Shown here: in pieces, positions 1-8,457 of the stretch
How the letters are laid out: each line of letters opens with the position of its first letter
Position numbering within the stretch: the first letter of the stretch is position 1
DNA from: Hafnia alvei
Lineage (GTDB): Bacteria; Pseudomonadota; Gammaproteobacteria; Enterobacterales; Enterobacteriaceae
Assembly: GCF_900095695.1 (NCBI RefSeq)
Contig: NZ_FMIQ01000014.1
Location: 124,001-188,000, forward strand
DNA: 64,000 bases
Reading direction: 5' to 3'
Notes under the pieces: generated by a model
What the model was told of the DNA's origin: nothing
The model's database searches: none
What the model saw: only the letters and a program-made list of their open reading frames with translations
Position numbers and translations under genes: made by a program

Positions 1-79
1 GATTTTGAGAAAAAGTTAAGAAGAGGAAATATCAGGGCGTAGGCAACAAGACAACGCCCTTGCGTATGACTAATAAAAG

Positions 80-211
80 CTACTGTGCGGCGCGCTGAAT
101 CGCCTGACCACCGGCCTCTACATCTTCACCCGCACCACGAGTGGTATTACAGCCAGCCAGAGCGGCAAGAACTAACAGAGAACATACTAATGCGATGCTT
201 TTCTTAATCAT
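80..211 (-). CDS. ecnB: Entericidin B-like lipopeptide
   Basis: Small lipoprotein of 43 residues, too short for usual gene calling. A lysine-rich start (MIKKS) and a hydrophobic stretch lead to lipobox LAGC at residues 18-21. The mature peptide therefore begins at Cys21 and keeps the family signature CNTTRGAGED. AAGGAAG lies just upstream of the ATG. Entericidins are tiny cell-envelope lipoproteins; EcnB is described as bacteriolytic and EcnA as its antidote. In E. coli the order is efp-ecnA-ecnB on one strand, exactly as here, which supports the assignment. The weak inverted repeat at about 35-60 could end the transcript. Confidence 0.85.
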   Translation of the reverse strand: MIKKSIALVCSLLVLAALAGCNTTRGAGEDVEAGGQAIQRAAQ

Positions 212-306
212 TGCTATCTTCCTTATCTGCGATTTTAAAAGTAATGCCTTCTAAGCGTAGACAAGAAATCAGCAGTAGGCGAAAAAACATCACCGCGCTT
301 AATTAA

Positions 307-438
307 TTAGCTCGCAACCCGTGAAATCGCGCCACCGAGATGCTGCACGTCCTCACCAAATCCGCGGGCGGTGTTGCAACCGCTCAAAGCCGCTAACGCA
401 CTCACCATCAATGCCAACACAACGATTTTCTTTATCAT
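307..438 (-). CDS. ecnA: Entericidin A-like lipopeptide
   Basis: Second 43-residue lipoprotein, tandem to ecnB. It starts MIKKIVV, has lipobox LSGC at residues 18-21 and a mature part beginning CNTARGFGED, the EcnA signature. GAGGAA precedes the ATG. The two peptides are clearly paralogous, differing mainly after the shared RG-GED core. The EcnA member is regarded as the antidote to EcnB. It lies directly downstream of efp on the same strand but behind a strong terminator-like hairpin, so it probably has its own promoter in the 60-bp gap. It is also too short for the usual length cut-off. Confidence 0.85.
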   Translation of the reverse strand: MIKKIVVLALMVSALAALSGCNTARGFGEDVQHLGGAISRVAS

Positions 439-474
439 ATTTATCCGTGTTCCTCATGCGAGCCATTTGGGTAA

Positions 475-503
475 AAAAAAACCGCGTTATACGCGGCTTT
501 TTT
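475..503 (-). terminator. Rho-independent terminator of efp
   Basis: The 6-bp GC stem CCGCGT / ACGCGG at 482-487 and 491-496 has a 3-nt loop and a U-run on the minus strand (A-run at 473-481 on the plus strand). It sits 30 bp after the efp stop codon. The T-run on the other side would also let it work in reverse. Confidence 0.8.
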
Positions 504-527
504 AAAACAAATTAGCTTTCTTCGCAA

Positions 528-1094
528 TTACTTAACGCGAGAAACATATTCGCCAGAGCGGGTGTCAACTTTGATCACTTCGCCGATCTGTACGAACAAT
601 GGAACTTTAACCACTGCGCCAGTGCTCAGGGTTGCAGGTTTACCGCCGGTACCTGCGGTATCACCTTTCAGACCTGGATCGGTATCAACGATTTCCAGCT
701 CTACGAAGTTTGGAGGAGTAACCTGAATTGGACGGCCGTTCCACAGAGTTACGATACACTCTGCCTGATCCAGCATCCATTTAGCGTTATCGCCGATGGC
801 TTTCTCATCGGCAGCCAGCTGCTCGAAGGTTTCGTTGTTCATGAAATGATAGAACTCACCGTCGTTGTACAGGTAAGTCAGGTTCAAGTCGACAACGTCC
901 GCGCCTTCTGCGGAGTCAGTAGATTTAAAGGTTTTTTCAACACGGGTGCCGGTCAGCAGGCGACGCATTTTAACGCGAGCAAAGGCTTGGCCTTTACCTG
1001 GTTTAACGAACTCGCTGCTTTCTACTGCATAAGGCTCGCCCTCGAACATGATTTTAAGACCGGGACGGAAATCGTTGCTAGAATAAGTCGCCAT
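528..1094 (-). CDS. efp: Translation elongation factor P
   Basis: EF-P binds between the P and E sites of ribosomes stalled at polyproline motifs and promotes peptide-bond formation. The 188 residues equal the family length. The KOW-like domain I carries the loop [11 protein letters not shown], whose Lys34 is the site beta-lysylated by EpmA and EpmB. Two OB domains follow and the protein ends EYVSRVK. AGAGGG precedes the ATG. The modification enzyme gene epmB is divergent 44 bp away, so the promoters share a short region. Entericidin genes follow downstream as in E. coli. Confidence 0.98.
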   Translation of the reverse strand: MATYSSNDFRPGLKIMFEGEPYAVESSEFVKPGKGQAFARVKMRRLLTGTRVEKTFKSTDSAEGADVVDLNLTYLYNDGEFYHFMNNETFEQLAADEKAIGDNAKWMLDQAECIVTLWNGRPIQVTPPNFVELEIVDTDPGLKGDTAGTGGKPATLSTGAVVKVPLFVQIGEVIKVDTRSGEYVSRVK

Positions 1095-1138
1095 AAAGGC
1101 CCTCTGAATTATTTATAACTGGTAGCTTAGCCAAAAAA

Positions 1139-2173
1139 ATGGCACATATTGTAACTCAAAATACGCAGTCTAGAGAAGATTGGCTGCAACAACTTGCCGA
1201 TGTTATTACTGAACCGGCAGAATTGCTTGAATATTTAGCACTTTCTGACAGCCCTGAATGGCAAAAAGGTCACGATGCGCGGCGTCTTTTCGCCCTGCGC
1301 GTTCCTTACGCCTTCGCTCGGCGCATGAAAAAGGGCGATCCGAACGATCCGCTCCTCCTTCAGGTCATGACGTCCGCCTACGAATTTATCGTCACGCCGG
1401 GCTATTCGACTGACCCGCTGGAAGAACAAAACGACGCCATCGCCGTGCCAGGACTGCTGCATAAATATATTAACCGAGCGTTGCTGTTGGTCAAAGGTGG
1501 CTGTGCGGTTAACTGTCGTTATTGCTTCCGCCGTCACTTTCCCTATCAGGATAATCAGGGAAACAAAGCCAACTGGCGCCAGGCCCTAGAGTATATTCGC
1601 CAACAGCCTGAACTGGATGAAATCATTTTCTCCGGCGGCGATCCGTTGATGGCGAAAGATCATGAGTTGGCTTGGTTGCTCGACGAGATAGAAACCATCC
1701 CGCATATTAAACGGCTGCGCATCCATAGCCGCTTGCCGGTAGTGATCCCTGCTCGAATCACCGAAGCGCTGACCCAACGTTTTTCTCAGTCACGCTTGCA
1801 GATTCTACTGGTGACTCACATTAACCATGCCAATGAAATTGACCCAGAGCTTTGTGATGCCATGAAACGCCTCAAACGCGCCAACGTCACGCTTCTCAAT
1901 CAGGGCGTTTTGCTGCGCGGAGTGAATGATAACGCCGATACGCTGGCTAAGCTGAGTAATGTGCTGTTTGACGCGGGGATTATGCCTTATTACCTGCATG
2001 TCCTCGACCGAGTACAAGGTGCGGCGCATTTTATGGTGTCAGATGATGAAGCACGGCTGATCATGCGTGAACTGATGACGAAAGTCTCAGGCTATATGGT
2101 GCCGAAACTCACCCGTGAAATCGGCGGCGAGCCAAGCAAAACGACCATTGATTTAGGCTTACGCCAGCGCTGA
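1139..2173 (+). CDS. epmB: EF-P (R)-beta-lysine 2,3-aminomutase
   Basis: Radical SAM, PLP-dependent lysine 2,3-aminomutase. It converts L-lysine to (R)-beta-lysine, which EpmA then attaches to EF-P Lys34. The radical SAM cluster motif CAVNCRYC gives Cys122, Cys126 and Cys129. The motif SGGDPLM follows, and the C-terminal EIGGEPSK places the PLP lysine near residue 334. Length is 344, against 342 in E. coli. The 5' region is shared with divergent efp, its substrate. The gene converges on hemW; in E. coli the next genes are yjeJ and yjeI, so synteny breaks right after this gene. Confidence 0.97.
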   Translation: MAHIVTQNTQSREDWLQQLADVITEPAELLEYLALSDSPEWQKGHDARRLFALRVPYAFARRMKKGDPNDPLLLQVMTSAYEFIVTPGYSTDPLEEQNDAIAVPGLLHKYINRALLLVKGGCAVNCRYCFRRHFPYQDNQGNKANWRQALEYIRQQPELDEIIFSGGDPLMAKDHELAWLLDEIETIPHIKRLRIHSRLPVVIPARITEALTQRFSQSRLQILLVTHINHANEIDPELCDAMKRLKRANVTLLNQGVLLRGVNDNADTLAKLSNVLFDAGIMPYYLHVLDRVQGAAHFMVSDDEARLIMRELMTKVSGYMVPKLTREIGGEPSKTTIDLGLRQR

Positions 2174-2189
2174 TCTGAAACCTACCCTT

Positions 2190-2224
2190 GCCCTCCCCAA
2201 AAAAGAGGAGGGCTAGCGGGGGCA
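2190..2224. repeat. G/C-rich intergenic inverted repeat between epmB and hemW
   Basis: Inverted repeat GCCCTCC (2190-2196) / GGAGGGC (2207-2213) with an A-rich loop, followed by a G-run. It lies in the 65-bp gap between two converging genes and could end transcription both ways. The composition resembles the longer C/G-tract repeats at 44632 and 54526, so it may be a member of the same dispersed family. Confidence 0.5.
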
Positions 2225-2238
2225 ATGAGATAAAACGG

Positions 2239-3369
2239 CTACAAAAACAGCTCTAGCAACGAATTCAAAAACAGTTTGCCGTGCTCGGTAATCTGCCAGT
2301 ACTCATCGGTTTCTACGATATAATTCTGTGCCAGTGCTTCATCAAGCTGAGCACGAATCACCTCTTCCCCCAGTCCGGTATACAGTTGAAATTCTGCACG
2401 CGGTGTAGGCTCAAGCAATCTAAAGCGGTTCATAAAGAATTCGAACGGACGATCGTCGCTCTCTACTTCATGCTGTTTATCAAGGTAGCGTCCTTGCATA
2501 TATCCGCGCGGATGACGTGTTTTCGCCGTGCGCAAAATACGCCCGTCTTCAAACGTCACCTTGCCGTGCGCTCCGCAGCCAATCCCGAGATAGTCGCCAA
2601 AACGCCAGTAGTTCAAATTATGCTGGCACTGATAACCCGGCTTGGCGTAGGCCGAAGTTTCGTATTGCTGATACCCTGCCGCGCGTAGCAGTTCATCACC
2701 GCGCTGGAAAATGTCCCATAGCGCGTCGTCATCCGGTAATTTCGGCGGACGCGAACCAAACAGCGTGTTTGGCTCAATCGTGAGTTGATACCACGACAGA
2801 TGCGGCGGATTCAGTTCAATCGCCTGGCGTAAATCATCAAGCGCCTCTTCCAATGACTGGTCTGGTAAACCATGCATCAAATCGAGATTAAAGCTGCGTA
2901 GTCCTAAACTCTGTGCCAGATGTGCCGCGCGTTTGGCCTCTTCAGGCCCGTGAATGCGCCCTAACCGCGTTAACTTCTCTGCGCTAAAGCTTTGCACACC
3001 AATCGAAATGCGATTGATGCCGGCTCTCTGGTAGGCGCTGAAGCGATCGGCCTCAACGGTGCCGGGATTCGCCTCCATAGTCACTTCCGCATTGGCCGCA
3101 ACCGGTAAACGCGCACGCACGCCATCCATCAACCGCTGCATACCCTCAGCGCTCAGCAGGCTTGGCGTTCCACCACCGATAAAGATAGTGCCAATTTCGC
3201 GCCCTGAGGTTAGCGTCACATCAGCATCTAAATCAGCCAACAAATGGTCGACATATTCCGTTGAAGGAATATCGCCTTTCTGAGCGTGAGAGTTAAAATC
3301 GCAGTATGGGCATTTCTGCACACACCACGGGATATGTATATAGAGGCTAAGCGGGGGCAACTTAAGCAT
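2239..3369 (-). CDS. hemW: Radical SAM haem chaperone HemW
   Basis: Haem-binding radical SAM protein related to HemN but shorter (376 residues) and lacking its N-terminal extension. It is thought to insert haem into targets rather than oxidise coproporphyrinogen. The cluster motif is CVQKCPYC (Cys16, Cys20, Cys23) followed by [10 protein letters not shown] and the HemN C-terminal region (FFMNRFRL) are also visible. Its start overlaps the end of rdgB by 8 bp, so the two are translationally coupled in a minus-strand operon yggS-yggT-yggU-rdgB-hemW, the same order as in E. coli. Confidence 0.96.
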   Translation of the reverse strand: MLKLPPLSLYIHIPWCVQKCPYCDFNSHAQKGDIPSTEYVDHLLADLDADVTLTSGREIGTIFIGGGTPSLLSAEGMQRLMDGVRARLPVAANAEVTMEANPGTVEADRFSAYQRAGINRISIGVQSFSAEKLTRLGRIHGPEEAKRAAHLAQSLGLRSFNLDLMHGLPDQSLEEALDDLRQAIELNPPHLSWYQLTIEPNTLFGSRPPKLPDDDALWDIFQRGDELLRAAGYQQYETSAYAKPGYQCQHNLNYWRFGDYLGIGCGAHGKVTFEDGRILRTAKTRHPRGYMQGRYLDKQHEVESDDRPFEFFMNRFRLLEPTPRAEFQLYTGLGEEVIRAQLDEALAQNYIVETDEYWQITEHGKLFLNSLLELFL

Positions 3370-3955
3370 TGTGCATTGCTTCCAGCAGCAGCTTCAATGC
3401 TTTACCACGATGCGAAACCGCAATTTTCTGCTCTTTACTGAGCTGCGCCGCAGAACAACCTAATTCAGGAACATGGAAAATAGGGTCGTAGCCGAAGCCA
3501 CCGTCGCCTGATGGCGCAAAACTGATTTCGCCCGCCCAGCTACCGTGGCATACCAGCGGCGTAGGATCTTCAGCATGACGCAAATAAACTAATACGCAGT
3601 GGAACCGCGCCTGACGTTGGCCTTCGGGAACATCTTTAAGCGCCACCAGCAGTTTCTCGAGATTCTGGCGATCGCTAGCATCTTCACCCGCATAACGCGC
3701 GGAATAGATCCCTGGAGCTCCGCCCAAAGCGTCCACCGCTAAACCGGAATCGTCAGCAATGGCAGGCAACCCCGTGATCTGCGCAGCGTGGCGAGCTTTT
3801 AGAATCGCGTTCTCAATAAAAGTCAGGCCCGTTTCTTCAGCAGACTCCACGCCCAATTCAGTTTGCGCCACAACGTCTAAACCAAAGTCTGCCAGCAAAC
3901 TTGCCAACTCACGCACTTTGCCTATATTTCCCGTCGCTAGTACCACTTTTTGCAT
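3362..3955 (-). CDS. rdgB: dITP/XTP pyrophosphatase (non-canonical purine NTP)
   Basis: Ham1/RdgB family nucleotide-pool sanitiser that hydrolyses dITP, dXTP and ITP to the monophosphate plus pyrophosphate. Seen: N-terminal ATGN (residues 7-10), the acidic IADDSGL motif (catalytic Asp near 68-69), GDGGFGYDP and the C-terminal SHRGKAL base-recognition motif. The start chosen is [10 protein letters not shown] (197 residues, the family length). A longer reading adds seven residues with no family support. It overlaps hemW by 8 bp. A perfect 10-bp hairpin (3975-3998) separates it from yggU. Confidence 0.96.
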   Translation of the reverse strand: MQKVVLATGNIGKVRELASLLADFGLDVVAQTELGVESAEETGLTFIENAILKARHAAQITGLPAIADDSGLAVDALGGAPGIYSARYAGEDASDRQNLEKLLVALKDVPEGQRQARFHCVLVYLRHAEDPTPLVCHGSWAGEISFAPSGDGGFGYDPIFHVPELGCSAAQLSKEQKIAVSHRGKALKLLLEAMHNA

Positions 3956-3974
3956 GATAAATCCTATATATAGC

Positions 3975-3998
3975 ACCGGCAGGCTAACGCCTGCCGGT
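3975..3998 (-). promoter_or_regulatory. Hairpin in the yggU-rdgB gap
   Basis: Perfect 10-bp stem ACCGGCAGGC (3975-3984) / GCCTGCCGGT (3989-3998) with a TAAC loop. It has no U-run, so it looks like an RNA processing, stability or partial attenuation element inside the operon rather than a full terminator. Confidence 0.55.
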
Positions 3999-4008
3999 AG
4001 AAAAACAA

Positions 4009-4311
4009 TTATTCAGGGGAGCACAGTGCAGAGATCACATCAGGAATTTTTTGGGGCTGGTTAATGCGAACCTGCTTATGCCGGCCCAACTCACCTTTCT
4101 CAATAACGACCTGACTTTTAGCGACCCGAAACTGTTTGGCGATAAATTTTTGCAGATGGGCATTAGCCTGACCATCCACCGGCGGTGCGGTAATGGCGAC
4201 TTTAAGTTCTTCACCATGTAGCCCAACAATCTGGTCGCGGCTGGCTTTAGGCTGAATATAAAGGCGTAAAACCAACGCATCATTCTCGAACTTTACTGCG
4301 TCTGTACTCAT
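4009..4311 (-). CDS. yggU: UPF0235 (DUF167) family protein
   Basis: Small conserved protein of unknown function (100 residues). The DUF167 core is clear: [10 protein letters not shown], then [10 protein letters not shown] and [10 protein letters not shown]. The alpha/beta fold of the family is known, its role is not. I chose the ATG at 4309-4311; a GTG three codons upstream (4318-4320) overlaps the yggT stop and would add MSG. It is co-transcribed with yggT and yggS upstream and rdgB downstream. Confidence 0.93.
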   Translation of the reverse strand: MSTDAVKFENDALVLRLYIQPKASRDQIVGLHGEELKVAITAPPVDGQANAHLQKFIAKQFRVAKSQVVIEKGELGRHKQVRINQPQKIPDVISALCSPE

Positions 4312-4316
4312 TCCAC

Positions 4317-4871
4317 TCACAGCAAGAACCAGAGTTGCCCCAACAGATCCATGCCGAGGTAATTCAGCATGTACAGCACCAAGATCACAACCATGGCTGA
4401 AAAATCTAAACCGCCCATCGCAGGAATAAAACGACGTATCGGCGACATCAACGGCTCGGTCAGCTGCATCAAAACATAATCCATTGGACTGCGGCCTTGG
4501 CTGATCCAGCTCATGATAGAACGGATAATAATCACCCAGAACACCAGATAGCCCGCGGATTTAATAACGGAAATCAGACCAAATAGCAGGTTGTACGGGC
4601 TTAGTGAGATCTCTCCGCTTTGGATCAGCAGCAACAACGGATATTTAATCGTCATCAGCAAAAATGCCACCAGCAGCGAAGACGAATCAATCGGCCCCAG
4701 TGAAGGAATTACGCGACGCAGCGGCCCTACAATTGGCTGAGTCACCTTCACAATAAACTGCGACAGCGGATTATAAAAATCAGTGCGTGCCCATTGCATC
4801 CAGATCCGCAGCAATAAAATCATGACGTAAAGGTCAATGACAGTTTTGACCAAGAAAGTCAGTGTTAGCAT
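4317..4871 (-). CDS. yggT: YggT family integral membrane protein
   Basis: Inner-membrane protein of 184 residues built from two YggT repeats. Each has a hydrophobic helix followed by a basic loop with a P-x-RR motif ([12 protein letters not shown] near 48-59 and [12 protein letters not shown] in the second half). The family has been linked with osmotic tolerance and, in other bacteria, with cell division or thylakoid membrane organisation; its biochemical role here is unknown. It lies between yggS and yggU as in E. coli, touching yggU by a few bases, which suggests translational coupling. Confidence 0.94.
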   Translation of the reverse strand: MLTLTFLVKTVIDLYVMILLLRIWMQWARTDFYNPLSQFIVKVTQPIVGPLRRVIPSLGPIDSSSLLVAFLLMTIKYPLLLLIQSGEISLSPYNLLFGLISVIKSAGYLVFWVIIIRSIMSWISQGRSPMDYVLMQLTEPLMSPIRRFIPAMGGLDFSAMVVILVLYMLNYLGMDLLGQLWFLL

Positions 4872-4944
4872 GAAAAACCCTTTATCCGTTAAATGGTAAG
4901 GTAAGTAAGAAAATTAAAATAATCAGCCTATTAACTGATAATTA

Positions 4945-5658
4945 TTATGAAGTTGTACCGTAATCACGGGCGCCAAAAATAGCGGTACCAATACGAACAA
5001 GCGTACTACCAGCGGTAATCGCAGCCGCCATATCGTGGGTCATCCCCATCGATAGGGTATCGATATGCGGGTACTGCGTTTTAACAGCCAAAAATGCCTG
5101 TTTCATCTGTTCAAACACCGCTTTTTGCTTCGCAGGATCTTCTTCTGGTGCAGGAATGGCCATCAAACCACGTAGACGAAGATTTGGCATTTCAGCAACC
5201 TGCGCAGCTAGCGCATCAAGTTCGCTCAGCTCAATACCTGATTTGCTACTTTCGTCACTGATATTAATTTGGATCAGCACATTCAACGGCGCGCATTCCG
5301 CTGGGCGCTGCTCGCTTAGACGCTGAGCAATTTTCACACGATCGATGGTATGGATCCAATCAAAATGCTCCGCAACTAAGCGACTTTTATTTGATTGCAG
5401 TGGGCCAATGAAGTGCCACTCCAACTCCGCACCGTGAGGTGTCTGTGCAAAATGCTGGATTTTGCTCACCCCTTCCTGCACGTAGTTTTCACCAAAGACT
5501 CTTTGCCCAGCGGCCATCGCTTCTTCGATGGCGCTCACAGGCTTAGTTTTACTGACTGCAAGTAACGTAACTTCTTCTGGAGACCTGCCGCAATCCTGAG
5601 CCGCAGCGCTGATACGGCTCCTGACGGCCTCTAAATTTTGTTGGATAGTGCTATTCAT
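4945..5658 (-). CDS. yggS: PLP homeostasis protein (YggS/PLPBP)
   Basis: Single-domain, fold-type III PLP-binding protein (237 residues) that buffers free pyridoxal phosphate and influences amino-acid and keto-acid pools. It has no known enzymatic activity. Seen: LLAVSKTKP with the PLP lysine at 37, FGENYVQE, EWHFIGPLQSNK, and the phosphate-binding end SMGMTHDM...GSTLVRIGTAIFG. First gene of the yggS-T-U-rdgB-hemW run. yggR is divergent only 22 bp away, so the promoters must overlap the coding ends. Confidence 0.97.
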   Translation of the reverse strand: MNSTIQQNLEAVRSRISAAAQDCGRSPEEVTLLAVSKTKPVSAIEEAMAAGQRVFGENYVQEGVSKIQHFAQTPHGAELEWHFIGPLQSNKSRLVAEHFDWIHTIDRVKIAQRLSEQRPAECAPLNVLIQINISDESSKSGIELSELDALAAQVAEMPNLRLRGLMAIPAPEEDPAKQKAVFEQMKQAFLAVKTQYPHIDTLSMGMTHDMAAAITAGSTLVRIGTAIFGARDYGTTS

Positions 5659-5680
5659 AATTTTTGGCTCAGGAGGTTAA

Positions 5681-6697
5681 ATGGATTTTTGTGATTTATT
5701 GGCCCGTAGTGTAAAGCAAAACGCATCAGATCTGCATCTTTGCGCTGGATATCCACCCGTTCTTCGTATCGACGGTGCGCTGCAGACGGTTGAAGCAGAG
5801 CCACTTACGTCCCGCCAGATTGACTCTTGGCTCGCGATGCATCTGCCCACCGAGGCCGATACTTTATGGCGACAGCAACATCAGGTAGATTTCGCCTTAA
5901 ATCTACATGGGGGCGTCCGGCTCAGAGTCAATGCTTTCCAGCAATTACATGGCCCTTCGTTGGCTCTACGCATTATCCCAAATACGATACCGACGCTGCA
6001 TGATTTATCGACACCAACGGCGCTGCCTAATCTTCTTGAGGCTGGTTCTGGGCTCATCTTGGTTTGCGGTGCGACCGGCAGCGGCAAATCCACAACGCTT
6101 GCCGCTATGCTTAACCATATAAACCACCATCACCCATGGCACATTATTACGCTTGAAGACCCCTTGGAGTTTATTCATATCTCGCAGCAATCGCTGATCC
6201 AGCAGCGTGAAATCGGCTCTCATGTTCCGAGCTTCAACCAAGCGCTACGCGCCGCGTTGCGAGAGGATCCCGATGTCATATTGCTGGGTGAATTACGCGA
6301 TGCAGAATCCATTCGTCTAGCCCTCACGGCAGCAGAAACTGGGCATTTGGTATTAGCGACGCTGCACACGCGAGGTGCCGCACAGGCGGTAGAACGGCTG
6401 ATTGATGTTTTTCCTGCCGAAGAGAAAAATTTTGTACGCACCCAAATTGCAGGCAGCCTGCAAGCGGTGCTGGCACAGCAGCTTTTGCCCAAGCATGACG
6501 GGGGAAGAGTTGCAGCGTTTGAATTTCTGCTCAATACCCCTGCCGTCAGTAACTTAATCCGTGAAGATAAAGCGCACCAGATCGCCACCGTCCTACAAAC
6601 GGGACAGAGACAAGGAATGTTAAGTTTTGAGCAGGACATGGCTCGCTTAAACGCACAGGGAATACTGGAAAGGATAAAAAATGACCATGACCACTAA
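5681..6697 (+). CDS. yggR: PilT-like type IV pilus retraction ATPase family protein
   Basis: GspE/PilT superfamily ATPase of 338 residues. The N-terminal PAS-like domain starts SDLHLCAGYPP. Then come Walker A GATGSGKST at 130-138, the Asp box around LEDPLEF, Walker B DVILLGELRD at 198-207 and the His box TGHLVLATLHT at 220-230, a complete ATPase core. True PilT drives pilus retraction. Here, as in E. coli, the gene stands alone beside yggS with no pilus genes in the window, so its partner is unknown. AGGAGG precedes the ATG. The yefM operator begins 16 bp after its stop. Confidence 0.94.
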   Translation: MDFCDLLARSVKQNASDLHLCAGYPPVLRIDGALQTVEAEPLTSRQIDSWLAMHLPTEADTLWRQQHQVDFALNLHGGVRLRVNAFQQLHGPSLALRIIPNTIPTLHDLSTPTALPNLLEAGSGLILVCGATGSGKSTTLAAMLNHINHHHPWHIITLEDPLEFIHISQQSLIQQREIGSHVPSFNQALRAALREDPDVILLGELRDAESIRLALTAAETGHLVLATLHTRGAAQAVERLIDVFPAEEKNFVRTQIAGSLQAVLAQQLLPKHDGGRVAAFEFLLNTPAVSNLIREDKAHQIATVLQTGQRQGMLSFEQDMARLNAQGILERIKNDHDH

Positions 6698-6713
6698 CCT
6701 GCTCACTAAGGAC

Positions 6714-6736
6714 AATGTACAATATAGTTGTACATT
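6714..6736 (+). promoter_or_regulatory. Palindromic operator of yefM-yoeB
   Basis: Perfect 9-bp inverted repeat AATGTACAA (6714-6722) / TTGTACATT (6728-6736) with 5-bp spacer, ending 25 bp before the antitoxin ATG. The TGTACA core is the recognition core known for YefM-YoeB autorepression in E. coli, so this is very likely the operator overlapping the promoter. Confidence 0.8.
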
Positions 6737-6761
6737 GCCACTTTCCGGTCAGGAGATTTTT

Positions 6762-7013
6762 ATGCGCAATATCACCTACTCAGCGGCTCGAGCCACTTTA
6801 GCCTCAGTCATGGATCAAACTATTCAGGACTGCACGCCCATACTGATCACCCGTCAAAATGGTGAAGACTGCGTTTTGATGTCTAGCAAAGAGTATTCCA
6901 GCCTCATGGAAACCGCTTATTTAATGCGCTCACCCGCGAATGCTGAACACCTGCTTAAATCATTGGCACAAGCTAGCGCCAAGGCTCTAGAAAAGAAGGT
7001 GCTGGATGAATAA
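6762..7013 (+). CDS. yefM: YefM-type antitoxin (Phd/YefM family)
   Basis: Antitoxin of 83 residues that neutralises the YoeB mRNA endonuclease and represses its own operon. The N-terminal DNA-binding part reads MRNITYSAARATLASVMDQ, then TRQNGEDCVLMSSKEYSSLMETAYLM typical of Phd/YefM, with a flexible acidic C-terminus for toxin binding. The start is fixed by AGGAG six bases upstream; a longer reading frame begins inside yggR and lacks family support. It overlaps yoeB by 8 bp. The pair is inserted between yggR and ruvX, which are adjacent in E. coli. Confidence 0.95.
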   Translation: MRNITYSAARATLASVMDQTIQDCTPILITRQNGEDCVLMSSKEYSSLMETAYLMRSPANAEHLLKSLAQASAKALEKKVLDE

Positions 7014-7260
7014 ATTCTTCACGGATGAGTCTTGGGCTGATTATGTTTTCTGGCAGGAAAATGACAAACATTTTATTAAACGTATCAATGAATTGATTAA
7101 AGAAATTGAAAGGAGCCCGTTCACAGGCATTGGTAAACCAGAGCCTTTAAAACATCATCTATCGGGTTATTGGTCACGCAGAATTAATGAAGAACACCGG
7201 CTCATTTATCGGGTAGAACAGGACAGGATGATCATCCTGTCCTGTCGCTACCATTATTAA
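7006..7260 (+). CDS. yoeB: YoeB-type ribosome-dependent mRNA endonuclease toxin
   Basis: RelE-superfamily toxin of 84 residues that binds the ribosomal A site and cleaves mRNA. The catalytic residues known for E. coli YoeB are all present at the same numbers: Glu46 (GKPEPLK), Arg65 (EEHRLIYR) and His83 in the C-terminal SCRYHY. Nothing suggests inactivation, so this should be a functional toxin. Translation is coupled to yefM by an 8-bp overlap. It converges on ruvX, whose stop codon is 5 bp away. Confidence 0.96.
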   Translation: MNKFFTDESWADYVFWQENDKHFIKRINELIKEIERSPFTGIGKPEPLKHHLSGYWSRRINEEHRLIYRVEQDRMIILSCRYHY

Positions 7261-7265
7261 TCAGC

Positions 7266-7688
7266 TCATCCCGCCTGCTGATCAAACCAGCTTTCAAGGA
7301 TAATCACCGCAGAGGCTGCGTCGACACTGCCTTTATCCAACGCCCGATAGCCGCCACCGGCAAAAAGATGCGATCGCGCTTCAACAGTGCTTAAGCGTTC
7401 ATCGTGTAGGGCAATTTGCACACCAAAACGACCGTGAATGCGATTAGCAAATTTTCGTGCCTGAGCGGTGACCAGTTGTTCAGTACCGTCCATATTAAGA
7501 GGTAGCCCAACCACCACGAGATCTGGCTGCCACTCCTTTAAAATTTTCTCAATTTTTGTCCAGTCAGGCGAACCTTCATTCGCCTTAAACGAAGCCAGTG
7601 GCCGCGCTGTACCTGTAATCTCTTGTCCAATCGCAGCACCGATACTTTTGGTACCAAAATCGAAAGCGATAATTGTTCTGTTACCCAT
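7266..7688 (-). CDS. ruvX: RuvX/YqgF family RNase H-like nuclease
   Basis: RNase H-fold protein of 140 residues, essential in E. coli and implicated in 16S rRNA 5'-end maturation or, by fold, Holliday junction processing. Seen: N-terminal [11 protein letters not shown] with the first catalytic Asp, [22 protein letters not shown] and [10 protein letters not shown] near the C-terminus. The ATG at 7686-7688 overlaps the yqgE stop (TGATG), the natural start; a GTG one codon upstream is the alternative. It forms the pair yqgE-ruvX. Confidence 0.95.
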   Translation of the reverse strand: MGNRTIIAFDFGTKSIGAAIGQEITGTARPLASFKANEGSPDWTKIEKILKEWQPDLVVVGLPLNMDGTEQLVTAQARKFANRIHGRFGVQIALHDERLSTVEARSHLFAGGGYRALDKGSVDAASAVIILESWFDQQAG

Positions 7689-8251
7689 CACGCGTGTCCT
7701 GCTGAAGTGGCCATATTGCGAATATCGACGCCCAGTTTTTTTGCTGCGCTGACCCAGCGTTCTGAAATTGGCGTATGGAATAGGATGTGAGCATCGGCTT
7801 CAACGGTTAGCCACGCATTATCCAGCAGTTCTTGTTCCAACTGCCCCGCCTCCCAGCTGCAATAACCTAATGAGACCAAAACATCTTTTGGTTGCTCTTG
7901 AGTCCCCAGCGTTTCCAGCACATCGCGAGAGGTTGTCATCATGCATTCAGCGGAAATGGCGACGCTGGAGCCGAAATTTGGCTGTGGTGTATGTAGCACA
8001 AAACCACGATCTTCAGCCAACGGGCCGCCGTACATGACCGGTTTATCCAGCCGAATTTTCTCGTCTCTTGGCTCTGGCGTGATTTTTAGCTTTTCCAATA
8101 GGGATCCCAGAGTGAGCTGTTCCAGTGGTTTATTGATGACTAAACCCATCGCGCCGTCTTTATTGTGCTCACACACATAGATAACGGAACGTTTGAATCG
8201 GCTGTCCTGCATAGAAGGCATAGCTATAAGAAAATGATGCGCTAAATTCAT
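7688..8251 (-). CDS. yqgE: UPF0301 family protein YqgE
   Basis: DUF179/AlgH family protein of 187 residues. Seen: [43 protein letters not shown], and [14 protein letters not shown], all conserved family blocks. Biochemical role unknown; the association with ruvX is very widespread. The stop overlaps the ruvX start by one base (TGATG), indicating coupled translation. A 206-bp gap separates it from gshB and holds no gene; a promoter for yqgE-ruvX is expected there. Confidence 0.94.
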   Translation of the reverse strand: MNLAHHFLIAMPSMQDSRFKRSVIYVCEHNKDGAMGLVINKPLEQLTLGSLLEKLKITPEPRDEKIRLDKPVMYGGPLAEDRGFVLHTPQPNFGSSVAISAECMMTTSRDVLETLGTQEQPKDVLVSLGYCSWEAGQLEQELLDNAWLTVEADAHILFHTPISERWVSAAKKLGVDIRNMATSAGHA

Positions 8252-8457
8252 CGTCGTGGCTTCAACTCGCTGTATTTGTTTATGTGTTCACTGAAGAGTA
8301 TTCAGTGAATATACCCGCCGACCTTTGAGGTACAGGGGCATAGTGATTTCATCCTGAAATTTCAGTATGCGAATTTTTTGGCTGGATGTCACGGGAGATA
8401 ACCCCTACCTGCAAGCATGATCAAACATATATCGAGCAAGCAGGTAGAGGGCAAAAA

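Noticed and set aside
321..515. 64-codon plus-strand frame over ecnA and the efp terminator
   Set aside because: It runs antisense through ecnA and across a terminator hairpin; no family resemblance.
6220..6639. 139-codon minus-strand frame inside yggR
   Set aside because: Entirely antisense to the ATPase core of yggR, with Ser/Arg/Cys-rich composition typical of shadow frames.
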